64,000 nucleotides of DNA from Leucocoprinus leucothites (GCA_013368445.1 JAACJO010000002.1:2852001-2916000), one strand, 5' to 3'. Positions 24,224 through 35,704 are shown, numbered from the stretch's first letter. The notes: generated from the sequence alone by a model not told the origin. Numbers and translations are program-made.

Positions 24224-26793
24224 ATGAGGAGACAATTCATGAGTTGGACAAAATGGGACCCTGGCCACAGGGGCTTTGCAAGCGAAACTTCACCAAAGAC
24301 AAGCTTTTCAACAAGAAGACTGCTCCTATTCACTGGGCAGTGGAGAATTTGGGAGGGAGAAACCAGCATGCCAAGGGGTCACCAATTACATCACAGCCTA
24401 TGGGAGGTCACTTAAGTTTGTGTTGATGCATTGGTGTAATTCGATGTGATAACCCTAAATGTGGTATTTTTGTGAGGCCTAAGATGGAGCAACCTGCTCG
24501 CCTTAAGCAATATTTGGAGCCTGTACCAGAGAACCATGATAATGAGAGAAAGAAGTAGAAGAGCAGGGAATGGAACTGGTGGAGAAGTCATTGACACAAT
24601 GCAAGGCACACTGGTAGTGATTCATCAGGATCAAGTGACGAGTCTTACAAGAATTCTACAAGTCAACATGACGTGGACAGCCTGGGTGATTCCAGTGACT
24701 TGGCAGATGACATGGCAGATGAAATGGGAGTCCCTGGGTTCTGACATCGATACTGTCAATGTGGAGCAAAAATGCTTTGGGCAGAATATGATGTCAAGTT
24801 CTATCAATACAAGTGGTAAGGGGGTCTCTATTTCATTCATTGTGGTGTTCATCATCACCCACGCCCATCTTACCCAGCCCACCTTCTCCCCAAGGAAAGA
24901 GAAGAGTTTGAAGAGATGGTGATCAATAACCCCGCTGCTGGCCCATCGAGTCTCCAGTATGGGGTTTGAACTTTAAAAGGCCCAGGAAAGTCTGTCAAGG
25001 ATATCTCTTTGTCTTTACACAATAGAGGACATGTTGGTTACAAATGTGATCGGGCTCGGAAAAAACATGCAGCCCCTAACCCCACTCCTGTGTTCGACAA
25101 AATGCAGAAGTTCAATGAGGAATTTCCCAATTTTGTCAAGTTTTCATGTGGACTACCTAAGAATGTAATGTACCTACAAACATCTTTTATGCAATTACAG
25201 ATGGTTCACTCAGATCCAGACAATGAAGTGGACTTGGCCACAGGGATGGTCGCCGACGCAGCACATAAGTTTTGGGTGGATAATCACTGGGCTTTAATGG
25301 TCTCATCGACTTATTCCATGGTGCTTAAGTGCTGGATGCCCGTCCTTGTGACATTTATTGGCGGCAGGACTTCAGAGCATTATTGTGTTCACTTTGTGAC
25401 TCTCTTTCAGTCCATAGCTGCTGAAATTGAGGGTAGAGGTGGTATGCTATTGGATGATATGTTTGCCACAGTCAGTAATTTCATCGGATTATGCTTTCTA
25501 GTTCTTTCTAATCATACTATCAGGTGATGGACTTTAGTGATGCCCAAAGAGAGGGTTTTGTGGAGGCTTTCATTAGCTTCCATAAAGCACGACATGACAA
25601 ACATAACAAGAGTGACCTGCAAGCCGTTGCGGAGACCTTGGTGAAAGGCTGTGCGGAACACTATGTTATAAATGTCGACCTGATTGACACTCATTGTGAC
25701 TTAATCATCCTAGATGCCAACACAGCCACCAGGACTGAGACTGCGGTTCTAGATTGGGAAGAGTACGTTGGAAAGTTTGATGTGGAAGAAGAACGATTTG
25801 ATGTTGATTGGGACGAGTATAATTGGACGGACGTTATTAGGAGGATCAGGAGGAACAGTTTCACTGTTTGATTGTTATGAACTAACAGGATTGATTAACA
25901 GACAATGATTGTTTCATGGACATCGCATTTGGATTTGAACTATTAGATATCTAACTATGATAGCTGTTACATTGGCAGACAGATACGTATTTATCAGAAT
26001 TGTGATAGTGATTTTTGGACTTGTAGTTGTAGTTTCATAGTTTGATATCATTTCGTCTAGTCAGTATTTAAAGGACTTGTATCTGGAAGATTAAACACAA
26101 GTTTAATCTTTCCTTTGTTTCCCGGACTACTTGTGTTTACTTGCCCTGCCTTGAATTCACTTGTATCATTGTTGTTGTCTCGAACCTCGCGCTACCTTAG
26201 ACTTACCTCAAGTCTTCTTGGCCTTCTCTTACTGAGCTTTCGAGAATACTCAAGCTTATTAATTGAAGTAGGTTAAAGACCAGTTAGCTGCTGTCTTACG
26301 TAACCCAATCACGTGTTGTGACACGTGACGTTACTAGGTGCTCTGACTGTAAATCTTAACACACTACTGTCATTCTGTCAAAAGAGTTTCCCAAATCATG
26401 GGTGTTGTCCACCCTGATAACCAAGAGCAATTCAAGGAGTTAAGCTTAGGTCTGATGAAGGTTATGGATCTCGACGAATTCTTGAACATGGTGGCCAAAT
26501 TGTGGAGAGACTTTGAGCTGGCAACTCAGTGGTTAGATTGGTGGCTTCAACAAAAACATGCACTGTCGATATTCCCTGCTTGCAAGGTCATGACCAATGA
26601 GAAATGGCATCAACTACAATCCACAAGCAATGCTTTGGAATCCTTGCACGCCCAGCTCTACACATGGTCAGGGGGAAGACATCATCACTTCTTCGAGGGT
26701 CTGGCTACTCTACACCAATGGGCTGTCATGTATGAGGATAGGTACAAGAGCATGCAGAGTAGGTGTCTTGTACTTGGTTGTGAGCAGTACTGA
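24224..26793 (+). pseudogene. MULE-like transposase with GCM/WRKY-like zinc finger, broken
   Basis: Pieces on the plus strand: about 24244-24410; 24430-24490 with a Cys pair (IRCDNPKCGIFVRP) preceded by an in-frame TGA; 25009-25490, holding the probable catalytic core (ATGMVADAAHKFWVDNHWAL, VTFIGGRTSEHYCVHFVTLF); 25527-25871; and 26398-26793 (LESLHAQLYTWSGGRHHHFF, then LHQWAVMYEDRY). The order of zinc finger, core and C-terminal helices matches large transposases common in Agaricomycete genomes. The core has Asp in VADAAHKFW and Glu in SEHYCVHF as candidate DDE residues. At least four breaks make it inactive: the TGA near 24424, a frame change near 25500, and a ~0.5 kb insertion after 25871. 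KDZ-type transposases are an alternative assignment that I judge less likely. Confidence 0.55.
25872..26390. mobile_element. ~0.5 kb noncoding insertion inside the transposase frame (possible solo LTR)
   Basis: The coding pattern stops at 25871 and resumes about 26395. The stretch between is AT-rich with two strong dyads: AAGATTAAAC/GTTTAATCTT (about 26086-26109) and TCACGTG/CACGTGA (26309-26328), the latter within GTAAC/GTTAC arms. I could not define its ends. Confidence 0.45.
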
Positions 26794-27047
26794 CAACCGT
26801 TCATGTATCAGTGGGTATTAGTAATGATTATGGTAAACCCAATTGCTCCAAAAATGACAGAGAGAAACTCTAATTTACCATATCCATTCCTCAGACACCA
26901 CAAAACCAGAAACGCAGGTGAACTACTCCAGAGTCATTATCACCAAAGAAGCTATCTCGCTCCAATTGCCACAGTCAATTTCCTACAGATGGAAGACCCA
27001 AAGACACAGGGGCTCAGCTAATTCCAAGAAGGGGATGTAAGTCACAA

Positions 27048-27314
27048 GTGGCAAGACAGACAAAGGAACTAAAGGATGAAGAAGATGGATCAGGAGAGGA
27101 GGGGCCAAGGAAGTCAAAGAAGATGAAGGAGGAGAAGGAGCTGAATATGAAAGTGAGGACAGAGGAAGGGCTGAAGAAAAAGGCGGAGGTGGAGGTGAAC
27201 ATAGGTGTGAAGACAGAGGAAGAGATATCACCTAGAAAGCATGCTTTACTAAAAGCCTCTGAGAGGGTGATGGAGGAGACTTTTGGCGAGCTCGGCTATC
27301 CATGGAAGTCGTAA
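27048..27314 (+). pseudogene. Lys/Glu-rich charged fragment of the element
   Basis: About 88 codons of alternating Lys and Glu (KSKKMKEEKE, KVRTEEGLKKKAE). It is probably a linker or nuclear-localisation segment between the transposase-like and protease-like parts. It has no other recognisable feature. Confidence 0.35.
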
Positions 27315-27368
27315 TCCTGCTGGCTGGACACCTCTCTCTAGCTGATATACACCTGTGTATTACTGAGT

Positions 27369-28425
27369 ATGACGGACATGCAGATGATAGTCAAGGATGT
27401 GAAGAAAGACTCTATGATACATGCCATGTTCAAGCATTTTATTGTGCAGTCTAAGGGTTCTCACAACTCAGCATGGATGGAAACAGAGAGGGAGACATTA
27501 AGGGATAAATTAAAGGAATCAGGTCTTGTGGTTGCTCCACAGAAGGCAAACAATCTCTTGGTATAAGTTCTGTTAATCATCCACAATATGCGACTGACTG
27601 TCTGTTTAGGAGTGGCTTATGAAGAGTCTGGTGGAACACGAAGACTTGTTGAAGGATATTGGGGGTATTTGTATCTCTCTGTCCGCTTTTTTTCGAGCTA
27701 TAGAAATGGACATTTCAGACTGTCAACCTCCAAATGCTGATGCTAATGAACTGTTAGAGCTTCATGCAATCCATCAATCTTGGCCTCGACTCAGAGATGA
27801 GTTGATTGCAACAAGAGGTGATTACGAGCTCTATGATGGAGACTTGAGGGCCTGGTTCCAGAACTACCAGGGCCTCCCATCTGAGGGGGAACAGAACATT
27901 TATGGGTGCTGGCGTCAATACAGGTTGGGTGATGAAACAATTCAGATTTGTTCAGGCATTCAACATGATTTTAACGGAATACTGTTGAGCACACTGGCTG
28001 TGCTCTGTGTTGAGTTGCAACAGGACGAGGAAGAGCCACTTGCTTGGGATATTCTGGTGACTCTGGCCCTCGATGACGACAAGGATACAGAGTATGATTT
28101 GGTTGGCTTTGCATTGAAGAAGCCTGCAGAGAATCACTACCTGGCGGTATATCATAATGTCTTGGATAGCTCCATATACCAGTACAATGGACTCTGCCAC
28201 CAGGGATGATGTATTCGACTTTCATCTTGTGTGGCAACTGCAGAAAGCTTGTCAGGAAGATACTTGCCTTACATGCCAGATAACTGTTTTCCAATGACTG
28301 TGTTTTATTGTCTCAGAGGAGGGATCAAGGCACAGGAGTCTTTCTATCACTATCGGCTGGAGTTTTTAAAGCATTGCTTTACCTTGGACACATATGAGAA
28401 GGACCTCTGCTATCTGACACCTTAA
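27369..28425 (+). pseudogene. peptidase-like domain of the element, broken
   Basis: The longest frame is 27619-28209, with short frames before (27369-27566) and after (28231-28425). The end of the main frame, YDLVGFALKKPAENHYLAVY followed by YQYNGLCHQG, looks like the C-terminal strand-and-His part of a papain-fold (USP/Ulp1-like) peptidase: a His followed by a hydrophobic strand and then a YDG/YNG turn. An obvious catalytic Cys was not identified. Ubiquitin-like peptidase domains are known passengers of Mutator-like elements, so a link with the transposase upstream is plausible. Stops at 28207-28209 and elsewhere break it. Confidence 0.4.
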
Positions 28426-28457
28426 ATTTCTTCCTCACTCATAAGGAACTTGTTGAG

Positions 28458-29021
28458 ATGCCAGTCAAATGGTGTATCTGGTCCAGCAACTGCTTTGCAA
28501 AGAAGAAGTTCAGGGAGTGGGTTCACGAGAGCTTGTACTTCAAACTGCCCATACTGCCCGACAAGTTACAATACCTACTCAAGGATGGTCCCAGTGAACC
28601 AAGTACAGATGGCAACGAAGCAGGAGAGGACATTGTTGTCATGAAGGAGGGAAATGATCAGAAAACCAAGAAATGGGTTCAGAGCAGGCCAGAATGAGAT
28701 GACAAACAGGATGTTCAGTGGGATGTGGCTTCTGAAATGGATGCTAATTACTCAATCAGGGTAAGATGCCAGTGTGGGGTGAGAGGTAGTTTGGAGATGT
28801 CAGAGAAGATAATACTGGGAGTTCTTGTCCAATGCAAAGAGTGCAAGCAACACTCTCATGTTGCTTGTCAACAGACACCGGTTCTCAGGACAGCTATCGA
28901 GAAGTGCAAGTTCTCATGTCATCAATGTGCTTTGCCCATGTCAGAGACTGTCGAGAATGCTAGATTGTATGTATTCACTCCTGTGCAGATATATGCTGAA
29001 TGTTTACTTGCACAGAACTAG
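28458..29021 (+). pseudogene. PHD-like zinc-finger fragment
   Basis: In the frame 28725-29021, residues show C-x-C (VRCQCG), then VQCKECKQHSHVACQQ and FSCHQCALP. The Cys4-His-Cys3 order fits a PHD finger, which usually reads histone tails. The upstream frame 28458-28697 (WVHESLYFKLPILPDKLQYL) appears to belong to the same protein. It lies downstream of the peptidase-like part and upstream of the chromodomain. Confidence 0.5.
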
Positions 29022-30239
29022 GATACAAGAAATAGAGAGAGCAAAGCCAGGAGTGGAGGGGCTGGGGTGAGTGTAGTAAATGCCTGATAGGGCAAGACAC
29101 TGACATTGATGGTATTTAGGGATGGACAGGGTGTTCTAGCAAAAGCAGAGAATTATTACTAGCCCACTTGGTTAATTAAGAATATTGATACTGACAAGTG
29201 GCTGGTGAAGTGGTGGAGGGGGAACTTGTTTGAGGCAGCTCAAATAAGGCCGGGCTCATTATCTAAAGTGGACAGTCAAGAAATATGAACATCTATGTGG
29301 AAAGATGTAACCAGCTATATGGACACACCTGTGAGTGTCCACGAGATATTATATTCACTTGAATTAATCAATGTGTATAGCTGGGCCATTGGCATCTTGC
29401 GTGCTTAAGTCAGGAATTGACCCAGGACAGTGCAGTCAAGGACCCTACAATATTACAGTTCAGCGAGGAAATTGACGATGTTCTTCACCCACACCTTGAT
29501 GATCTGCAGATTCTCATTGATGATCCCAGGTCATGGCCAAAAGAGAAGACCTGTGATGTTCTGAGAATGCATGGGTGGTGGGGGACTTTGACAGCGGACA
29601 ATGTAGCACAAATTTCGAACTGGCTCGAGGTGGTGCTATGCAATTCAGACGAGTCACAATGACATAAATGGGTCGATGAGCCTGTGCAGCATCATGCTGC
29701 AACCCTCCTTATTGCCCACTGGAGTGGAGGTGACTATTAAAATGCATCACTTACAATTGCATGGATGGCTCTGGCATACCACCAAAATCAAATTGGGGAG
29801 GACGTGGACTTGGAATGCATATGAGACTTAGAGATGCTGATGTTTGAGTGATTAGAGAGAGCAGGAGCTGCTGGTGATTGTAAATGGGGACTCAAGACAA
29901 ATAGTTACCAAGATTCATGGGATCCATATGACCATACACCTGATGAGTGGGATCATGGTGATAAAAAAGTGAGTCTGATCTCCCATTAAGCTTTGAGTGG
30001 TGCTAACCCGGTGCATAGGTCATGATGTCAAAGAGAGCCCATATTGAGAATGGGAAAAAGACCGAGCCCTCAGGCCAGGACAGTGAGTGATCATACATTC
30101 ACATGAATAAATACTGAAACAGTTGGTCCAGATATGAAACTGCAAGTGAGTCAACAGGCAAAACGACGAGTAAAGGGGGGGTATGAACCAGGGTGCCACT
30201 AAACATTGAAAGATAGAAAAGAAAGACATAGAAGAAGAT

Positions 30240-30503
30240 GTAGAGAGGGCTCCCATTGTTGGAGAGATTGAGATTGAGAAGATTGTAGAAAGAAGGGCAA
30301 GTGAGGATGGTTGGGAATATTTGATCAAGTGGGTAGGTTGTCTAGAGGGCGAGAATGAGTGGCTGCCCAAGGTGGAAATTGCTAATTGTGCTGCTCTTGA
30401 TATGTTCTTCCGTGAATGTCAGTTGGATAGCAAGGGGAGAGAACTCTCAAAACCAAGGAAGAAAAATAAAAAGAAGGCAAGAGCAATAGTCGAACATAGG
30501 TAA
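30240..30503 (+). pseudogene. chromodomain fragment
   Basis: The frame entering at about 30240 and continuing through 30321-30503 reads IEKIVERRASEDGWEYLIKW, then VGCLEGENEWLPKVEIANC. This is a chromodomain: the E-x-I start, the YLIKWxG core and the acidic-Trp ENEWLP are present. Chromodomains bind methylated histone H3 and are used by several transposon families to choose heterochromatic targets. It is followed by a basic KKNKKKAR tail. Confidence 0.6.
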
Positions 30504-30689
30504 ATATATCTTAGAAATTAAGAATGCCATTTTATATTCCAATCACAAATCCCACAAGGGTTAAACATGTTGCTTTAGGTATTGTGAGTTTATTGCAATA
30601 TACCATGGTATGTGGTCTTAGTCTGAGTCCTATGTGAGTACCATTTTGTGTGTTAGATGGACCAGACTACTTGCACAGAACATATCCAC

Positions 30690-30915
30690 CTGCTACGGTA
30701 TCACTCCAATGTCACTACAGTCCTACTATGATGTCGCTACACTGCCACTACAGTACCACTATGGTGTTGCTACAGTCCCACTATGGTGTCGCTACAGTGT
30801 TGCTATGGTCCCACTATAGTCTCGCTATGGTGTTGCTATAGTATTGCTATGGTGTCACTGCAGTACTGCTATGCACCCACTACAGTACTGCTACAGTGTT
30901 GCTACACACTCACTC
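30690..30915. repeat. CTAC/CTATGG-type minisatellite, right array
   Basis: Units such as TGTCGCTACAG, CCACTATGGTG and TTGCTACAG repeat for about 225 bp. The array mirrors the left-arm arrays of the element. Confidence 0.75.
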
Positions 30916-31369
30916 CACACTCACTGTTGTGCCTTTGAATGGACCTTGTCCTATTGCCATTGGGCTACCAAGAATGAAGATTCAGTACATCTTCCATGTT
31001 GATGATGGGTCTGCTGATGGATGGCAATATAGGATAAAGTTTTGACATTGAGGGGTATAGTATCTTAAGGCAAAGATGCTAGATTATGTCATATTAGAGG
31101 TGAGACAGTGGTTATTAAGCCTGTAACTGTTGAGTACCAATAGGGATATAGTTATGACATTTGAATTGACCTAAGAGACCCTTGAATTGTGGGGGTGAAC
31201 CTCATGTAGAGCACAGGTAGAAAATAAACAGACAAGTCAAGTTAAGTTGTTAATTATGTATAGGAGAAATCACAACAAATGAGCTTTGTATGTGGTATAG
31301 GTGTTAACTGTACCTATAGTGGGTAGTTTGGATGGTTGTGAGACCAGTAATGGATGTTATGCAGTATAT

Positions 31370-31475
31370 GGGAAGTAGTGGTGGCATAGTGGGGGTGTAG
31401 TGGTAGTGTAGTAGCAATGTGTGGCAACATAGCAGTAGTGTAGTGGATGGTGTGGTAGCAGTAGTGGTAAATTAT
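31370..31475. repeat. GTAGTGG-type minisatellite, right terminal arm
   Basis: The complement of the CTACCAC unit, directly inside the right inverted repeat (31460-31484). Confidence 0.75.
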
Positions 31476-31493
31476 CGGTACCCCATGATCTTG

Positions 31494-32400
31494 TTCTGGA
31501 TGAGCAGGTTCAAAACATCGAAATTCCACTAAGGCAGGGCATTTGATGAGAGTTTTCAGGCATAAATTGAGAGGAAGACCACTTAATTTGAGGACAGTGA
31601 GCCGATTGGACAAGTTGCCGACATCAAGGTCTGAGATGTGTCCCTTGAGGCGTAGACAAGTAAGGTGAGGATTGGATGGAAAGGAAAGTCTGTGAATGGA
31701 TACCATTGATTCAATTGAGAGGTCAACGAGTCCTATTAATCTAGGAGGGGGAGATAGCCACTTTTCACAGAAGTGATAGTTAAGGCGGAGGCCACAGATG
31801 CAGTGACAATTCTCGAGGAAAGTATTGTCAAGTTTTGGGGGACAGTCAGAAGTCTGTAGTTTTCTACTAACTGATCGAATGCCATGTAATATAGAAAGTT
31901 ACTGGACTTCTGGAAGGAAGCTTGGAGAAAGACTTTCCATTTTCTCGCGTTGTTTCTGCCCTTGATTGGGATAGAACTCCACAGACTTGGGGTGGAATAT
32001 ACAACCTGGTGCTGGTATGATGAGACTGACCCAAGAACCAGGTGGAAAGCAAAATCTAATTTGTTACTCTAGGCCTCCTCCTGGACCCCCTTGAAGAAAT
32101 CAGGCATAGGAGATACGTGTTGAAAGATATAAGAAAGTGTTTCAGGTGGAAGTGCGCATGTATAAGATTGAACTGCATTCATGTGGCACAATAATGAGGC
32201 TTTGTTTTTGTGCAACTACTGAATTTGATCCTAAATTCAACATGTCTCGGTGAGGATATACAGGACTTCATCTTTGGATGACTTAAGTGGGGAAACAGTG
32301 ATGGGAGTTTTGTCAATTTTTGTCTGGTAGTAGTATGGGCATGTGGTTGTGGAGGTCATGGTAATGATATAACATGGAGATTAATGGGACGTTATGTACT
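31494..32400 (-). pseudogene. F-box/LRR protein, N-terminal fragment (split by transposon)
   Basis: Minus-strand pieces show an F-box (about 32145-32100, LPPETLSYIFQHVSP) and then Leu-rich repeats reaching the transposon border, e.g. NPHLTCLRLKGHISDLDVG, LSNRLTVLKLSGLPLNLCL and IKCPALVEFRCFEPAHPEQD. The C-terminal half is at 17499-18136. A stop after the first ~40 codons (read from about 32359) and frame changes between 31860 and 32060 show further decay. The next codons at the border continue into the element, so this half has no stop of its own. Confidence 0.65.
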
Positions 32401-33624
32401 TCCAGGTTATCAGAAAAATGACCAAAAAGAGTATGCTTGTTGCGCAGAGTCATATGATTTTGTCATCCCACCCAGGCTGCCACAGTCAATGGCAGCAATA
32501 TATGATAACCAAACCAGAGCTATAGTTCCCAGCCAAAAGTTGTGGTGGGCACTAGGAGAATCACACAGTGATCGATGGGTCTAAGTACTGAGTGCTAAGC
32601 AGATGCAAGTCCTTTCATTGATTCACTACACAGCTAGCTGGCATCCAACAAAGAAATTGATCTGTTATCATCCCTGTGAGACCATGCTTTGGGCATTATC
32701 CACCCAACTTTAGGAGAGAGCCCATTGTTTGTGCCCCAGCAACCCTGTAACAAGTCGATGTAACACAAAAACAGTGAATGGCCCTCCATCCTAATGTCAT
32801 GCATGGCCTGGGTGTAAGTAAGCACTACAAAGGTCCAATACTAAACTACAAAGAATGTGTATTCTATCTATCAAGAAACTATGAAGAAAAAAGTCCCTGA
32901 ATCAAGGAAACAGCCCAAAACATATCCCAAGTTGGGAGATTCAAACACCCAAGGTCATAGCCTCGAACCCTGAACTGGAGCTTGAGGCCCAGTGTTATAG
33001 TGACACCGGCCCAGTCCTAAGCTGGCGCAATAAGTATCGAGTTGATCTTATCAAAGGGGACTCCTTCTCAGTAAGCGACAAAGTCGTTTACTAAGTCAGA
33101 GTTATAATATGGTGATTATAGAGTTAAGACTTTAGTAATTGAGATCTTAGAGCTTAAGTTCAATTCGACTTTGTATAGATAAAGGCTTGTATTGAGTCTC
33201 CACCTAACCAAGTAGAAACAATGTTTCTCCTTGGTAGATGTCGACGACTTATATACAATACAAGTCGGTATCTATTATTAACTAGGGCTAAGGGCTTCTA
33301 AACAAAGAAGAGAAGCGTACAGCTTCCTTAACACTAATTAAACTATATAAGACATGATCTGTCAAAGAAGCTTTAGAAGTTCTTCTAAAGAAGTTCTTCT
33401 TTGATCATCTGATCGATCACAAGGTAAGTCCAAATATAGCGCAGCTATATTTAACAATCACATGTCATCAAAATACAAACAAAACAAAACAAGTCATAAC
33501 CAGACAAAGTAAACGAGTCAAAACAAACTAGAAAATACAAGAACAAATAAGAGGAAAACATAATTGCGATATTACTTAAGTAAAGCTAATATCAACTTCG
33601 TATTGTAGATGGAACAAATGCTAG
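32401..33624. other. AT-rich repeat-derived stretch, no supported gene
   Basis: A TGTTATAGTGACACCGG at about 32993 looks like the start of an LTR, but no matching end was found. Around 33363-33402 is an almost perfect dyad built of GAAnnTTC units. Frames at 32384-32584 and 32634-32825 have no recognisable content. Confidence 0.35.
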
Positions 33625-33991
33625 ATATAATCAATATACATAACAGTGAAGGTAGATGACGTAGTCGATGACTCACTTTACTAGGCAGTTGGTCTGTTAT
33701 GGGAGTAATATGAGGTAGAAGTTGCGACTGAGAATGTAGAATTGACTGTAGAATATCGAAGAAAATACAAAGTATTTATACTAGAATGTCCGAATAATAT
33801 CTACCATATAGAGGACATTACACCATCGTTTCAAGGTGGTAAAGGGTACAAGTAAAACTTATAGTAAAACATGTATCATCTACATGAAGTATCGGTGCAT
33901 AAACATAGTGGTATCTAATAATAGAATGCATATGTCATAATTGAGAGTGAACACAAACATAGCAGTGTGTAAATGCGCATGTGATTCAACA
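33625..33991 (-). mobile_element. solo LTR of the same copia family, diverged
   Basis: Read on the minus strand from 33991 it begins TGTTGAATCACATGCG and follows the 374-bp LTRs at 40256 and 46284 through most of their length (GTTCACTCTCAATTATGACA, ACCATCGTTTC complement and others). GCTAG occurs on both sides (33620-33624 and 33992-33996), which fits a 5-bp target duplication, although the left end does not show the canonical terminal CA. No internal region is attached, so it is a solo LTR. Confidence 0.7.
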
Positions 33992-33996
33992 GCTAG

Positions 33997-35250
33997 AATG
34001 TAACCTCTAATGAATTCAAGGGGAAGTATGAGAAATTGATGAGGATTTATGTAATTACTGCTGAATAATGCGAAATGTGCAATGGAACTAAATGCTGTTT
34101 TATTTACTTTGGGAAATTCTCGAACACTGTACTAGGATCCTGACTAAGTGCACAATTTGCGACTCTTAGTTGACTGCTATAGCTAAGATCTTTTATCCTG
34201 AAGCTGTCTCTGTCTCCCTCTAAGGTCAACTGGACCTTGTCTATAATCACCCACTCAGTCACACACTGGCACTGGTGCAGTCTATATGCTTTAACTACAA
34301 GCTCTCTTAGCTTGGTAGCTACTTTGCTGTGATGCTAGGTCAAACTCAAGATGTCTTGGGATATTTCTTAGATTGACTAGTAGGAGTCTTTCCTGTTAGA
34401 GTTCTCTTAGAAGGTTGATCACTTATTCACTTGACAAATGCTTAGTTTGTGGTCTGCACATCCTATAACACTACGGAGGTGTAGGATTCCTTGCCTATCC
34501 ACATGCTGTCAGGCCCTTTTTATATTATTTGAGAGATACGAAAATAGACGAAATATTCTAGAAAGAAATAGGTATGACTCGAAATTGACTAATAGAAATT
34601 GACTGAATTGTCCTGGATTCGACTGGGTATACTTTTACGATGCGACACCAACCAGTAGGTCCGTTCGATCGCTAGGTTGTCATATAGGTAGTGGAGTAGC
34701 TACCATGCGAGTTTCTTTCATTAATCCTTTTTTAATTATGGGTAAGCATTTCGGCTGTGATATTTTCTTTAACCGAGGACCACTGACACGTCAATGCGAC
34801 CATTGGTTTGTTTTGGCCAGTACAGTTGGATGACTGAGCAGTGCAGAAATGACATAGCTAAGCAGTGGGGTAGCTAGGTTCCTGTCTTGTACATGTGGAA
34901 AACGCAGATCGTTGTCTGTTAACTGGTCCATTGGTTCTTCTGGTCCGGTTCTAGACCTTGGTCCTTATTTTTAGATTGTTTGGATCATTCTTGGTGTGGA
35001 GGTTTCCCTTGAGTCCTAAAGTGGTAATTCGAAGATGCAGTGTCCTGAAGTCGAGGGTTCGAATCCCTGGAATGGTTCACAACAGTGGACAGCTGTACTA
35101 GATTACCAGTCTCGCCTGCCATATTGGTTGACTGTATTACTTCTTAGTAAGTAGCTTTGTAGCTACACCGCTAATGCACTATAGGGCTCTTAGGCATAGC
35201 ATTATTCTTTTATCATACTAAGTGTGAAATTGCAAAAATATTAGTATTTC
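33997..35250. other. AT-rich repetitive stretch with a Pol III-type box pair
   Basis: No gene is supported. At about 35011-35085, AAAGTGGTAATTCGA (A-box-like) and GGGTTCGAATCCC (B box) are spaced as in a tRNA, but no acceptor stem forms. It may be a tRNA-derived SINE remnant. Confidence 0.35.
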
Positions 35251-35704
35251 TTGTTTATTTTCGGTTTTCATGTCACATTGTGATCTAGTGTGCATCATGC
35301 GAGACCAACACATTTTCTCTCCTATACCAGCTCTACCAGATCTGAGTACACTTGTCATAATTATTTATTTTTTGTCCACCTTCAACTGCAGTATCAGTGT
35401 CCTCCCATTGCTACTTCCTTTACAAGATAAGCATCATGCCCAACATATATAACAACTCATGTGCCCTGCTTCTCCTAATATTTGCAAACGTCTGACAAAT
35501 CTAAAAGCTGTTTGTCCCACCATAGGCAGACAACTCCTCGCATGAGCTCAATGGACAGTAGCACTTGTCCCCTCAGATCCTATGTTTGAGCATTTAGATA
35601 TTGTCACTGAGGCCTAGGATGAGTCAAAGCTGAGGTTGAGGATTTTGGCACCTCCATCTGGCTATTCTGGCATTATTTCCAAATTGGGCTGAATTGACCC
35701 TGTA

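Larger units (their letters stand above)
18149..31484 (+). mobile_element. Mutator-like (MULE) DNA transposon, ~13.3 kb, degenerate
   Basis: The ends are imperfect terminal inverted repeats: the left end begins GGGGGTCCAGAATTTACCAC, and the right end read inward is GGGGTACCGATAATTTACCA. Both continue into CTACC-type minisatellite arms. A 9-bp target duplication flanks it, and it splits an F-box/LRR gene. Inside are a minus-strand 961-codon gene (19106-22039) and, on the plus strand, decayed fragments: a GCM/WRKY-like zinc finger, a transposase-like core, a protease-like domain, a PHD-like finger and a chromodomain. Stops and insertions interrupt nearly every plus-strand frame, so the element looks non-autonomous now. 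CpG is scarce throughout. Assignment to the Mutator group rests on target-duplication size, terminal repeats and the transposase pattern; I could not verify it by alignment. Confidence 0.72.
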
